From the NCBI GenBank assembly GCA_003141315.1, contig PLLP01000024.1:1-64000 (forward strand): 64,000 nucleotides of DNA, written 5' to 3'. Under the pieces are notes generated by a model, which saw nothing but the letters and a program-made list of their open reading frames with translations, ran no database searches and was not told where the DNA came from. Positions 26,672-35,668 of this stretch are shown here, in pieces. Positions within the stretch are counted from its first letter, which is position 1, and each line of letters begins with the position of its first letter. This stretch comes from Phycisphaerales bacterium. GTDB taxonomy: Bacteria; Planctomycetota; Phycisphaerae; Sedimentisphaerales; Anaerobacaceae. The translations under genes and the position numbers were made by a program.

Positions 26672-28492
26672 ATGACAGAAAACATACTGATTGCGATGAT
26701 TGTGATACCGCTTATAGCGGGATTGCTTTCCCTTTTGCTTCCCAAAAAAGGGTGCGGGGTTTTTGCCCTTCTTGCTGCCGCGGTTAATTTTATCCTTGCC
26801 GTATCCATATTTAACAAAGAATTGAATTTGACGTTCCCGTGGGCCGGTTTCGGAATGGCTTTTTCGCTGCGGCTTTATCAGTTCAGCGGATTCATTATGC
26901 TGGCAGCGGCGTTTTTCGGCCTGCTTATTTCGCTTTATTCGCTCAGTTTTCTCAAAGACAAGGATTATCGCCGGCAGTTTTACGCGTATCTTTTGATTTC
27001 GCTTTCCTTTGTTAATGGCGCGGTGCTTGCGAATAATCTGGTGGTTCTGCTTTTCTTCTGGGAAGGGCTTTTGGTTACCCTGTTCGGCCTGATTGTCATC
27101 GGGGGAAAGCAGTCATTCAGGACCGCAACGAAGGCGCTGGTAATCGTCGGCCTTTCGGACCTCTGTATGATGGCGGGAATTGCACTTACAGGGTATCTTG
27201 CCGGCACACTGGTAATTTCGGATATACATCTCGGCCTCGGTTCGCTGGGCGGCCTTGCGTTTATACTGATGGCCATCGGTGCGGTTTCCAAAGCTGGGGC
27301 GATTCCTTTTCACACGTGGATTCCTGATGCGGCTGTGGATGCGCCGCTGCCGTTCATGGCCCTTTTCCCCGCGACTCTCGAAAAGCTCCTCGGAATATAT
27401 CTCCTCGCCAGGATAACCCTCGACATGTTCAAGCTGGATGCGGGTTCGCCTTTGAGCATTGTGCTTATGATTCTGGGCGCAATAACCATATTGATAGCCG
27501 TGATGATGGCGCTGGTGCAAAAGGATTATAAGAAGCTGCTTTCGTACCACGCAATCAGCCAGGTAGGGTATATGATTCTCGGAATCGGGACGTGCCTGCC
27601 TGCGGGTATTGCGGGCGGTATTTTCCACATGCTAAATCACGCTATGTATAAATGCGGGCTGTTTCTTACGGGCGGGGCGGTGGAAAAATCTACAGGCACA
27701 ACAAACCTTGAAAATCTCGGCGGGCTTCGTGCCAAAATGCCGGTCACGTTTATTTGCTTTTTCATAACGGCTGCGTCAATTTCCGGCGTGCCGCCTTTCA
27801 ACGGGTTTTTCTCGAAAGAGCTGGTCTATGATGCGGCGATGCAGAGGGGCTGGATTTTTTATCTCGCCGCGATACTCGGCTCATTTTTCACCGCGGCATC
27901 TTTCCTGAAGCTGGGGCATGCCGCTTATTTCGGCAAATCCCGCAAGGAAAATAAAGACGCAAAAGAAGTATCCGTTTTTATGCTTATTCCTATGATTACG
28001 CTTGCGGCGGTCTGCGTTATTTTCGGCGTGTTTAACTATCTGCCCATCAATAATTTCATCAAGCCGATTCTCGGTGCGAGGGCAGAAGGGCATAACTTTA
28101 CGGGTTCATCGGTAAATATGACCCTCGGCATTATTACAGTACTGGTTTTGCTCGGGGCTATTATTCATCATCTTATGGCTGCGAAGATTATGGGCGGCGG
28201 CATCAAGGCTGCGGAGCATATTCACCACGCTCCTGTTCTTTCGGTTGTGTACCGCTGGGCAGAGAAAAAATATCTCGACCCTTACGAAGTCGGGGTGAAG
28301 TTTGTCAAAATAATATCGAAATTGTTGTGGCGTATTGACAGGGGTATAGACTGGATTTACGAATCTTTAACGCCTTCGGCGGCCCTGTTTGTCTCGCGGA
28401 CGATTCGCAGGATGCATACCGGTTATTACGCCGTCTATATTGCCTGGTCTCTTGTGGGTGCATTGCTGATAATGTTGTTTATTTTCCGGTAA
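26672..28492 (+). CDS. NuoL-like antiporter subunit, second of three
   Basis: 606 residues. The PF00361 core shows FFWEGLLVTLFGLIVIG, SKAGAIPFHTWIPDAAVDAPLPFMALFPATLEK and DYKKLLSYHAISQVGYMILG. A C-terminal extension contains a charged amphipathic segment (WAEKKYLDPYEVGVKFVKII) and a last helix, like the lateral arm of NuoL. It is likely the distal subunit of the membrane arm. Gap of 26 bases to the previous gene. Confidence 0.88.
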   Translation: MTENILIAMIVIPLIAGLLSLLLPKKGCGVFALLAAAVNFILAVSIFNKELNLTFPWAGFGMAFSLRLYQFSGFIMLAAAFFGLLISLYSLSFLKDKDYRRQFYAYLLISLSFVNGAVLANNLVVLLFFWEGLLVTLFGLIVIGGKQSFRTATKALVIVGLSDLCMMAGIALTGYLAGTLVISDIHLGLGSLGGLAFILMAIGAVSKAGAIPFHTWIPDAAVDAPLPFMALFPATLEKLLGIYLLARITLDMFKLDAGSPLSIVLMILGAITILIAVMMALVQKDYKKLLSYHAISQVGYMILGIGTCLPAGIAGGIFHMLNHAMYKCGLFLTGGAVEKSTGTTNLENLGGLRAKMPVTFICFFITAASISGVPPFNGFFSKELVYDAAMQRGWIFYLAAILGSFFTAASFLKLGHAAYFGKSRKENKDAKEVSVFMLIPMITLAAVCVIFGVFNYLPINNFIKPILGARAEGHNFTGSSVNMTLGIITVLVLLGAIIHHLMAAKIMGGGIKAAEHIHHAPVLSVVYRWAEKKYLDPYEVGVKFVKIISKLLWRIDRGIDWIYESLTPSAALFVSRTIRRMHTGYYAVYIAWSLVGALLIMLFIFR

Positions 28493-28511
28493 AACGTAAA
28501 GGAAGAAACTT

Positions 28512-29948
28512 ATGCCATCGCTATTTGTTCTGACGCCATTTCTGCTGCTGGTTGTCGTGAATCTTCCTTTTAAATTCCTGAGGAAGCAGATTGCCCTTTG
28601 GCCCGCCGTCGGCGGGATGCTCGTTGCCCAGGTTGTTTTTAGCACTTTTTATCCGCTGAATATCGGCAGGGGCATCGCAGACCCCTTTGAACAATTCTTT
28701 ATGTTCGGATTATCCTTAGACAGCCTGTCGTCAATTATGCTCCTTATAATCGGCATAGTGGCATTCGTTTCGGTTCTTGTGGCGTCAAGTATGATTTCCG
28801 AAGAGAGGCAAGTTTTTCATTTCCTGAATCTTATCTTGATTTCTGTTATCGGAATGAATACGACTGTATTAATTTCGGACATTTTTTCCCTGTATGTGTT
28901 TGTCGAAATCACTGCCTTGGCGGTGTTTGTCCTGATTGCGATGGAAAAGGGAAAATTTGCCATCGAAGGGACATTTAAATACCTCATTCTTTCAGCCGTT
29001 GCCAGCGTTTTTATGCTTACTGCGATAGCCTTTTTCCTTATGGCGGTAGGCAGCACGTCTTTCGCCGCTATTAAGGATGCGTTTGCGAGCAATTCATCGG
29101 ATGCTTTCCTGCTCAAGCTCGGCACGGGATTATTTTTGTGCGGCTTATTGATTAAGTGCGGCGTGGTTCCGTTTCACGGGTGGGTGCCGGACGCATATTC
29201 CGCTGCGCCTGCTTCGGTGTCTGTGCTGCTGGCGGGCGTCGTCACAAAAGTGTCGGGCGTCTATGTTCTCCTGAGACTTTTCGGCACCGTATTTATTTTG
29301 AATGCGGCACTGCAAAATACGCTTTTACTTGTCGGCATAATTTCAATATGTTTTGCGGCTTTTGCTTCGCTTACGCAAACCGATTTTAAGCGGATGCTCG
29401 CATACTCCAGCATCAGCCAGGTAGGCTATATTGTTCTTGCTTTGGGAGCCGCTACGCCGCTTGCTTTTGTGGGTGCGGTTTTTCACTTTTTTAATCACGC
29501 GATTTTCAAGTCCCTGCTCTTCGTCAACGCGGCGTCTCTTGAGAAACGTCTTGGCACAACCGATATGGATAAAATAGGGGGCATGGGTTCGAAGATGAAG
29601 GTGACGTCGGCAACGTCGCTGATAGGGCTGCTTTCGACGGCAGGGATTCCGCCGCTGTCGGGATTCTGGAGCAAGCTGATTATTATAATTGCATTGTTCA
29701 GCGCAGGAAGGCCTGTTTATGCCGTTATTGCCTTGCTGGCGAGCGCGTTGACGCTTGCATATTTTCTTTCTTTGGAGCGCAAGGTTTTCTTCGGCAAGGT
29801 TGTGGCGTCGCCGGCGGCCGAAACAAAGGCTTCTTTCGGGATAACTTTTTCTGAAGTTTTACTTGCCGCAATTACCGTAGCGGCGGGATTGGGTTTTGCT
29901 TTTATTCTTAACACGTGGCTTCTGCCTTTAAAGGAAATTGTGCATTAA
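28512..29948 (+). CDS. NuoN/MrpD-like antiporter subunit, third of three
   Basis: 478 residues, ~14 helices. FVEITALAVFVLIAME carries the conserved glutamate, KCGVVPFHGWVPDAYSAAPASVSVLLAGVVTK the lysine region and DFKRMLAYSSISQVGYIVLAL the central helix. A clear AAGGAAG ribosome site precedes the ATG. Three PF00361 subunits in one operon match the number in complex I and in Mbh/Mrp-type assemblies. Confidence 0.88.
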   Translation: MPSLFVLTPFLLLVVVNLPFKFLRKQIALWPAVGGMLVAQVVFSTFYPLNIGRGIADPFEQFFMFGLSLDSLSSIMLLIIGIVAFVSVLVASSMISEERQVFHFLNLILISVIGMNTTVLISDIFSLYVFVEITALAVFVLIAMEKGKFAIEGTFKYLILSAVASVFMLTAIAFFLMAVGSTSFAAIKDAFASNSSDAFLLKLGTGLFLCGLLIKCGVVPFHGWVPDAYSAAPASVSVLLAGVVTKVSGVYVLLRLFGTVFILNAALQNTLLLVGIISICFAAFASLTQTDFKRMLAYSSISQVGYIVLALGAATPLAFVGAVFHFFNHAIFKSLLFVNAASLEKRLGTTDMDKIGGMGSKMKVTSATSLIGLLSTAGIPPLSGFWSKLIIIIALFSAGRPVYAVIALLASALTLAYFLSLERKVFFGKVVASPAAETKASFGITFSEVLLAAITVAAGLGFAFILNTWLLPLKEIVH

Positions 29949-29949
29949 A

Positions 29950-30435
29950 ATGTCGATTGATATTATTCTATTATTTTGTCTGGTTTTGGCGGCGATATGG
30001 ACGGTAATGACCGTAAGGCTGATTCATTCCATCATAGGCCTGGCTCTTACCAGCGTACTACTTTCAGCTCTTATGTATCGGCTGGCATCCCCATTGGCAG
30101 CGGTATTCGAGCTTTCCGTTTGTGCCGGCCTGATATCGGTTATTTTTCTTGTGACGGTTAGTTTCACACAGCGTGTAAGCAAAGAAGAGATGCCTGCCCG
30201 CCGCAAAGAAAGATTTGTAAGGTTCTGGGGTCTGCTTTTTATAGTCGCAGTTGCGGGTCTGCTGCTTATTCTGTTTTTTAAGGCGCCGCAGTTCCAGTTG
30301 CCGCCGCCCGCCGGCGAGCAAAATGTGCGCGATGTGCTTTGGAATCTGAGGCATCTGGATATGCTCGGCCAGGTTATCGTGCTTCTGGCGGGTGCGCTTG
30401 GCGTGGCGGTGTTCTTTAAGGAGCATAAAAAATGA
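29950..30435 (+). CDS. NuoJ/MrpB-like membrane subunit
   Basis: The ATG at 29950 follows the previous stop by one base and is preferred to the TTG at 29938. 161 residues with about five helices; AVFELSVCAGLISVIFLVTV corresponds to the NuoJ pi-bulge helix. It overlaps the next gene by ATGA. In complex-I-like machines this subunit joins the antiporter arm to the NuoH/quinone-like module. Confidence 0.75.
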   Translation: MSIDIILLFCLVLAAIWTVMTVRLIHSIIGLALTSVLLSALMYRLASPLAAVFELSVCAGLISVIFLVTVSFTQRVSKEEMPARRKERFVRFWGLLFIVAVAGLLLILFFKAPQFQLPPPAGEQNVRDVLWNLRHLDMLGQVIVLLAGALGVAVFFKEHKK

Positions 30436-30752
30436 GTGCCGATTTGTCCCAGTTATTCGGGCATTTTATGATTGCTATTATACTTCTGTTTATAATCGGG
30501 GCTTACTGCATTTTGGCAAGCTTCAACATGGTTCGAATATTAATCGGCCTGGAGATTCTAATCAAGGCGGCAACTCTTTTGATTATCCTTGCGGGTTATA
30601 TTTGCGGCCGAACGGCTTTGGCGCAGACGATTGTTATTACACTGATTGTAATCGAAATTGTGGTTATGGTCGTTGCCAGCGGCGTGACGCTTTGGGCCTT
30701 CCGGAATAACGAATCAATTGACCCGAGAAAATTAAGTGAGTTAAAAGGTTAA
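30432..30752 (+). CDS. NuoK/MrpC-like membrane subunit
   Basis: 106 residues, three helices. LASFNMVRILIGLEILIKAATLLIIL carries the conserved membrane glutamate of NuoK, and TIVITLIVIEIVVMVVASG the second. Overlaps the NuoJ-like gene by 4 bases (ATGA). Followed by an inserted GIY-YIG cassette before the NuoA-like gene. Confidence 0.85.
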   Translation: MSADLSQLFGHFMIAIILLFIIGAYCILASFNMVRILIGLEILIKAATLLIILAGYICGRTALAQTIVITLIVIEIVVMVVASGVTLWAFRNNESIDPRKLSELKG

Positions 30753-30753
30753 G

Positions 30754-31032
30754 CCCCGTTAGAGATATATAGGAATGTTTTATACTTATGTAATAAAAAG
30801 TCAAAAGGACAAAAAGTGGTATACTGGTTATACTCGAAATTTACGGAAACGCCTCGAAGAACACAAGGGCAATAAGGTGTTTTCAACGAAAAGCAGAGGG
30901 CCTTTTGATTTGATATACTATGAAGCTTGTATTAATGAAGAAGATGCCCGGACAAGGGAAAAATATCTGAAGTCAGGGATGGGTAAACGTTATCTTAAAA
31001 ACCGAATGAGGCGTTTCCTATCTCTAACGGGG
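30754..31032. mobile_element. GIY-YIG cassette bounded by 14-bp perfect inverted repeats
   Basis: CCCCGTTAGAGATA at 30754-30767 is perfectly inverted as TATCTCTAACGGGG at 31019-31032. GGAA lies just inside the left arm after four bases and TTCC just inside the right arm. The right arm codes the last residues (SLTG) of the enclosed nuclease. The unit sits neatly between the NuoK- and NuoA-like genes and leaves both intact. Confidence 0.75.
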
Positions 31033-31035
31033 TAA
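30775..31035 (+). CDS. GIY-YIG endonuclease domain protein
   Basis: 86 residues. The GIY-YIG core appears as YTYVIKSQKDKKWYTGYTRNLRKRLEEH, with Tyr and Arg in the catalytic positions and the metal-binding glutamate in TREKYLKSGMGKRYLKNR. It belongs to the UhbA/YhbQ-like stand-alone group. Its role in the operon is not expected to be metabolic; the inverted repeats that enclose it suggest a small mobile cassette. Confidence 0.88.
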   Translation: MFYTYVIKSQKDKKWYTGYTRNLRKRLEEHKGNKVFSTKSRGPFDLIYYEACINEEDARTREKYLKSGMGKRYLKNRMRRFLSLTG

Positions 31036-31038
31036 CTT

Positions 31039-31383
31039 ATGACCAATGAAATTATATTATCACCGCTGGTTGCCTTTGCAATCGTATTATTTGCCGTATG
31101 TGTTTTGGCCTGGCTTTGTTCCATTTACGCCTACCGCAAAAAGGGAAGTCCCGTCGCCGGAATGTCGAAGGAATATGCCTGCGGTGAGGATTTTCAAGGC
31201 CATGACATTCAGCCTGATTACAGCCAGTTTTTCCCGTTTGCATTTTTCTTTACTATCCTGCATATAGTTGCGCTGGTAATCGCAACGGTTCCCGCTGAGA
31301 CGATGAAAACATTTGCTATGGCGATAACGTATATAATTGGAGCAGCTATAGGGCTGTTAATCCTCATGAGGACGTGGAAATGA
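31039..31383 (+). CDS. NuoA-like membrane subunit
   Basis: 114 residues, three helices. After the first helix comes EYACGEDFQGHDIQPDYSQF, matching the NuoA loop YECG, whose cysteine is preserved. The second helix FFPFAFFFTILHIVALVIA replaces the acidic FDVE motif of quinone-using NuoA. The standard Hyc/Hyf hydrogenases of enterobacteria lack a NuoA partner, so this subunit makes the assembly more complex-I-like. Confidence 0.75.
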   Translation: MTNEIILSPLVAFAIVLFAVCVLAWLCSIYAYRKKGSPVAGMSKEYACGEDFQGHDIQPDYSQFFPFAFFFTILHIVALVIATVPAETMKTFAMAITYIIGAAIGLLILMRTWK

Positions 31384-31808
31384 GCGTTATTACAAAAGTA
31401 ATTAACTGGTCGAGGGTGAAATCGCCGTGGGTTCTTCATTTTAATACCGGCGCCTGTAATGCCTGCGACATAGAGATTATAGCGGCCCTTACGCCGCGAT
31501 ACGACATTGAGCGATTTGGAGTCGTGTTGAAGGCAACGCCGAGGCACGCGGATATTCTTTTGTGTTCCGGGCCGGTGACAAAGCAGATAGAATCCCGGCT
31601 GCTGCGGATTTATGAGCAGATGCCGGAGCCCAAATTTGTCGTGGCGATAGGCAGTTGTGCCTGTTCGGGCGGGGTGTTTAACGGCTGCTATAATGTTGAC
31701 GGCGGCATAAATAAGGTTTTGCCGGTGTCGGCGTATATTCCCGGGTGTCCTGCCAGCCCGAAGGCGATAATTGATGGCGCAGTGAAACTGCTGCAAAGCC
31801 TCGAATAA
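31380..31808 (+). CDS. [NiFe]-hydrogenase small subunit (NuoB-like)
   Basis: The ATG at 31380 overlaps the NuoA-like stop; the GTG two codons upstream is less likely. 142 residues. Cysteines for one [4Fe-4S] cluster are in FNTGACNACDIEI (C26, C29), GSCACSGGVF and YIPGCPASP. It is the short, single-cluster small subunit of group 4 hydrogenases, equivalent to NuoB, and passes electrons from the NuoI-like ferredoxin subunit to the NiFe site. Confidence 0.9.
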   Translation: MSVITKVINWSRVKSPWVLHFNTGACNACDIEIIAALTPRYDIERFGVVLKATPRHADILLCSGPVTKQIESRLLRIYEQMPEPKFVVAIGSCACSGGVFNGCYNVDGGINKVLPVSAYIPGCPASPKAIIDGAVKLLQSLE

Positions 31809-31847
31809 GCCCCTATGGGAAAAAAATAATAAATTCAGGAAATAAAA

Positions 31848-32321
31848 ATGACTGAAGAAGAAAAAATCAAACAGGAACTCGAACAGAAATTTGGGTTTTT
31901 AAAAGACACAATAGCGATTAAGCGGAAAGGCCGTATGTTCTTTGACGTGCCTTCGGAAAAGTTTGACGAGGTATTCGCTTACGCCGTAAAGCAGATGCAT
32001 TTCGATGCGATATGTGCAATAACCGGTATGGATATTGTCGACCGCTATGCGATTATGTATCACCTCAACAGGCAGGGCAGTATAGTATTGAATTTGAGAA
32101 TATACACAGGTAAAGATAATCCTGTGATAAAGACCGTCACGCTATTTTTCCCCGGTGCGGAAATGTACGAGAGGGAGATGATGGATTTGCTGGGAATAAA
32201 GGTAGAAGGTCTGCCTGAAGGGGGCAGGTATCCTTTGCCGGATAACTGGCCGAAGGATGAACATCCTCTGCGTAAAGACTGGAAGGCTGGCGCCTCCAAA
32301 AAGGAGAACCAAAATGCATGA
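31848..32321 (+). CDS. NuoC-like 30-kDa subunit
   Basis: 157 residues of the complex I 30-kDa family. FFPGAEMYEREMMDLLGIKVEGLPEG resembles the family signature (ERE.xDLFGI). It holds no cofactor and braces the large subunit. Its last 8 bases overlap the next gene. Confidence 0.88.
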   Translation: MTEEEKIKQELEQKFGFLKDTIAIKRKGRMFFDVPSEKFDEVFAYAVKQMHFDAICAITGMDIVDRYAIMYHLNRQGSIVLNLRIYTGKDNPVIKTVTLFFPGAEMYEREMMDLLGIKVEGLPEGGRYPLPDNWPKDEHPLRKDWKAGASKKENQNA

Positions 32322-33543
32322 CCCGGGTGAAGTGAAAATTACGATAGGGCCGCAGCATCCTGCGTTAAAAGAGCCGGAAAGTTTTCTGCTCAGCCTTCAC
32401 GGGGAAAAGATAACGGCTTCGAGCGTAAGGCTTGGCTATAATCATCGCGGCATAGAAAAAGCCTGTGAAGACAGGACGTACGTCCAGGATTTGTATCTTG
32501 TCGAACGGGTTTGCGGTATATGTTCTCATTCGCATTCGACCTGTTTTGTGCAGGCGGTAGAAGAAATCGCCGGTATCGAGATACCTGCCCGCGCAAGCTA
32601 TCTTCGCACGCTGATTAGCGAGCTCGAGCGTATTCACAGTCACCTTTTGTGGCTGGGAGTGGCGGGGCACGAAATTGGTTTCGATACGCTGCTTATGTAC
32701 ACGTGGCGAGACCGCGAGGCGGTAATGGATGTGCTGGCGGCGATTACCGGCAACAGGGTAAATTATGGTATGAACACCATCGGTGGCGTGAGGCGTGATA
32801 TTACGCCGCAACACAAAGAGATGGTGCTTAAGGCAATAGATATCCTCGAAGAAAGAACGAAATATTATATCGAGCTCGGACTGGGGGAATCGACATTGCT
32901 TAAACGGCTGTCCGGTGTGGGCAAATTAACTAATGAAGACGTCGTAAGATTAGGCGCGGTCGGCCCGACTGCCCGTGCGTCCGGCTGGGGACGGGACGTG
33001 CGAAAAGATGACCCTTACGCAGCTTACGCACATCTCGATTTCAAAGTTATAACCAACGACCAGTGCGATGTGTATGGCCGGACGCTGGTGCGGCTCGGAG
33101 AGCTGATGGAGGCATACAGCATGGTGCGCCAGATTCTCCAGAAGATGCCGGATGGGCCGATTGCCGTAAAGGCGCCGCGCAAGATTCCAGCAGGCGAAGC
33201 GGTAAGCCGTTATGAGGCGCCGAGAGGCGAAGATTTTCATTATGTAAGGTCGAACGGCACGGACAAGCCCGACCGCGTAAAGGTAAGGGCGCCAACTTTG
33301 GCCAATGTCCAGGCTGTTTCAAAAATGCTGGAAGGCGGGTATCTGGCGGATATGTCGATTGTCGTGGCGGCGATTGACCCGTGTTTTTCCTGCACCGACA
33401 GGCTCATATCGGTTTGTGATGAGGATACGCAAAAGAAGAATACGGTTTCTTGGGAATCGATTCGGCTGAAAGGAATCGACTGGTATAAAAACCAGGGAAT
33501 CGATTTTACTTATTTGAATAAAAAATTGGCAAGGAAGTTTTAG
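32314..33543 (+). CDS. Group 4 [NiFe]-hydrogenase large (catalytic) subunit
   Basis: The start at 32314 is set by AAGGAG eight bases upstream; 409 residues. Both NiFe ligand pairs are present: N-terminal ERVCGICSHSHS (C67, C70) and C-terminal DPCFSCTDR (C357, C360). NuoD of complex I lacks these cysteines, so this is a hydrogenase rather than an NADH dehydrogenase subunit. After DPCFSCTDR a 46-residue tail remains, as expected for a precursor cleaved by a maturation protease; such a protease gene closes the operon. It would reduce protons to H2 (or oxidise H2) at a ferredoxin-linked site in the cytoplasm. No Hyp accessory genes are in the window. Confidence 0.93.
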   Translation: MHDPGEVKITIGPQHPALKEPESFLLSLHGEKITASSVRLGYNHRGIEKACEDRTYVQDLYLVERVCGICSHSHSTCFVQAVEEIAGIEIPARASYLRTLISELERIHSHLLWLGVAGHEIGFDTLLMYTWRDREAVMDVLAAITGNRVNYGMNTIGGVRRDITPQHKEMVLKAIDILEERTKYYIELGLGESTLLKRLSGVGKLTNEDVVRLGAVGPTARASGWGRDVRKDDPYAAYAHLDFKVITNDQCDVYGRTLVRLGELMEAYSMVRQILQKMPDGPIAVKAPRKIPAGEAVSRYEAPRGEDFHYVRSNGTDKPDRVKVRAPTLANVQAVSKMLEGGYLADMSIVVAAIDPCFSCTDRLISVCDEDTQKKNTVSWESIRLKGIDWYKNQGIDFTYLNKKLARKF

Positions 33544-33549
33544 AAAAAT

Positions 33550-34491
33550 ATGGCAAATGCGATTTTCAATATTTTGGTTTTCCCGGGATTTTTGTTTCTC
33601 TTTGTCTTTGGTTTTATCGCGGAATACGTGGACAGAAAACTTTACGCCCGCTTTCAGAACAGGGTAGGGCCTCCTTGGTTTCAGCCGTTTGCGGATTTCG
33701 TGAAGCTGATAAGCAAACAAAAAATAGTTCCGGATGAGGCTGACGTCGCCGTCTTTAAACTGGTGCCGATATTTGCGCTTACGGCGTCGATTACCGCTGT
33801 TCTTTACATACCTGTCTGGGGCAACAAGGCGATATATTCCTTTAACGGCGATATTATTGTTGTGCTGTATCTTTTGACGATTCCGACGTTCGCGTATTTT
33901 CTGGGCGGGTGGTATTCGAGGTCGGTTTATTCGATGATTGGCGCGGTGAGGTCGCTTACGCAGATATTTGCTTATGAGGTTCCGCTTTTCCTGTGCATGC
34001 TCGGGCCGGCACTGCTTGCAGATACGTGGTCTTTAAGCGGGATGGTTGCGTTCTATAACCAGCACCCCGGATATTGGTTGTGTAATTTGCTTGGATTTGC
34101 AGTCGCTCTTATATCGCTTCTGGGCAAACTCGAAAAAGTTCCATTCGATATACCGGAGGCGGAAACAGAAATCGTTGCGGGCGCTTTCACTGAATATAGC
34201 GGCAGATACCTCGCGTTGCTCAGGATGGCTCTTAATGTTGAACTGGTGGTGGGGGCATCGCTGCTTGCAGCCGTATTTTTGCCGTTCGGGTTTAACCTTA
34301 ATCCGGCTGCCGTATTTCCGTTATACATTATTCAGGTATTTTTTATTATCGCTATCGTTTCATTTTTGCGGACATTATTTGCGCGGCTGCGTCTCGACCA
34401 GATGATTAACTTTTGCTGGAAATACCTTGCTCCGCTGGCATTTGTGCAGGTCGTCATTAACCTTATCCTGAAAGGAATACTACCGAGATGA
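33550..34491 (+). CDS. NuoH-like membrane subunit
   Basis: 313 residues with eight helices. RFQNRVGPPWFQPFADFVKLISKQ is the family N-terminal loop and EKVPFDIPEAETEIVAGAFTEYSGRYLALLRMA the acidic loop facing the catalytic head. This subunit anchors the hydrogenase head to the membrane arm and couples redox change to ion movement. Overlaps the next gene (ATGA). Confidence 0.93.
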   Translation: MANAIFNILVFPGFLFLFVFGFIAEYVDRKLYARFQNRVGPPWFQPFADFVKLISKQKIVPDEADVAVFKLVPIFALTASITAVLYIPVWGNKAIYSFNGDIIVVLYLLTIPTFAYFLGGWYSRSVYSMIGAVRSLTQIFAYEVPLFLCMLGPALLADTWSLSGMVAFYNQHPGYWLCNLLGFAVALISLLGKLEKVPFDIPEAETEIVAGAFTEYSGRYLALLRMALNVELVVGASLLAAVFLPFGFNLNPAAVFPLYIIQVFFIIAIVSFLRTLFARLRLDQMINFCWKYLAPLAFVQVVINLILKGILPR

Positions 34492-34865
34492 GGAAACCAG
34501 GCAAGATAGCAGGGCAGCTTATACAATCTATTTTCAAGAAACCCGCCACGCTGAATTATCCTGCTGAAAGGTCGGGTATGCCGGAGGGGTTCAGGGGCAA
34601 ATTAAAATTCAATCCCGAAAAATGTATCGGCTGCAAAATGTGCATGCGCGATTGCCCGACGGGTGCGATTGAGATTGTAAAAGTTGGCGAGAAAAAATTC
34701 GAAGCCAAAATCGATTTGGGCAAATGTATCTATTGCGGCCAATGCGTGGACTCCTGTATGAAGGAGGCGCTTGGGATTACCAGTGAATTCGAGCTGGCAA
34801 AGTTGAACCCGGACGATTTAAAGATTACTTTTAATGCTGAAAATACAAGCGATTCTCAAAAGTAG
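34488..34865 (+). CDS. NuoI-like 2x[4Fe-4S] ferredoxin subunit
   Basis: 125 residues. Two complete cluster motifs: CIGCKMCMRDCPTGAIEI and CIYCGQCVDSCMKEAL. It is the likely docking and entry point for electrons from soluble ferredoxin, since no NADH module (NuoEFG) is present in the operon. Starts inside the NuoH stop; overlaps the protease gene by 32 bases. Confidence 0.92.
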   Translation: MRKPGKIAGQLIQSIFKKPATLNYPAERSGMPEGFRGKLKFNPEKCIGCKMCMRDCPTGAIEIVKVGEKKFEAKIDLGKCIYCGQCVDSCMKEALGITSEFELAKLNPDDLKITFNAENTSDSQK

Positions 34866-35340
34866 GCTGAAAAGCGCCCGCAAGGTTGCGATACTGGGCG
34901 TTGGTTCTGAATTGAGGAGAGATGACGTTGCCGGTATCATTGTTGCTCAAAGCATCAATGAATATATCAAAAAGAGGAAGATAAAAACAATAAAGGTTTT
35001 TCTTGGCCGGACAGCGCCTGAAAATCTCACGGGAGAAATCAAGAAATTTAAGCCGACGCACCTGATTATTATCGATGCGGCGGACATCGGCCAAAAGGCC
35101 GGCTCAATCGGGATTATCGATGCCGCCAAAGAAGGAGGGTCGTCTTTTTCCACGCACAGGATGCCGATTCACTTCATCAAAGATTATCTCGAACAATCTG
35201 TCGGCTGTGATGTTATAATCATAGGAATACAGCCGAAATCTATCAGTTTCGGCGAGACGATTTCACCCGAAGTGCAAAAATCCGTAAAAATTTTGTCAGC
35301 GGAATTGATAGACATTCTGAAAAAAGTCCGTATGGAATAA
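34834..35340 (+). CDS. [NiFe]-hydrogenase maturation endopeptidase (HycI-like)
   Basis: 168 residues. The protease signature GVGSELRRDDVAG and IIIDAADIGQKAG carry the acidic nickel-sensing residues, and STHRMPIHFIKDYLE the histidine. It removes the C-terminal tail of the large subunit after nickel insertion, which fits the intact DPCFSCTDR site and 46-residue tail seen in this operon. Start codon by overlap with the ferredoxin gene; no strong ribosome site. Confidence 0.88.
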   Translation: MLKIQAILKSRLKSARKVAILGVGSELRRDDVAGIIVAQSINEYIKKRKIKTIKVFLGRTAPENLTGEIKKFKPTHLIIIDAADIGQKAGSIGIIDAAKEGGSSFSTHRMPIHFIKDYLEQSVGCDVIIIGIQPKSISFGETISPEVQKSVKILSAELIDILKKVRME

Positions 35341-35668
35341 TTCACCGCCTTTCGGTCTATAAAAATTTTTCATCAGCGAATTATCAGATTTTTTTGGCTT
35401 AAAAGTAAGATTTTTCAGAAATTTCTTAAAATTTTCTTACCGGACTATTTGTGGTTATCGGGTCTAAAAGAGATAATCTGCAAAGTTGTCGCACCTCGCT
35501 GCACGGGGTTAAAACGGGGATTGGCTTAAAGAGGGGGAAGCGGTAATCTGTTAAAATGTATTTCTTCTTACCTGTTTTAAAGGCCTCATTCGGCTGTTTG
35601 AAATGCGGCAAAAAAATACTGAAGAGCCGGCGAGAAATTTGTCGATTGCCTGAAGAGTAAAAAAGTGG
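35341..35668. other. AT-rich gap after hydrogenase operon
   Basis: No gene is supported. T-rich runs follow the operon at 35365-35435, without a clear stem. A 60-codon frame on the minus strand at 35426-35611 has no ribosome site or family signal. Confidence 0.5.

Noticed and set aside
25194-34865. Respiratory NADH:quinone oxidoreductase (complex I)
   Set aside because: No NuoE/F/G genes are present and the NuoD-like subunit keeps both cysteine pairs of the NiFe site, with a maturation protease at the operon end.
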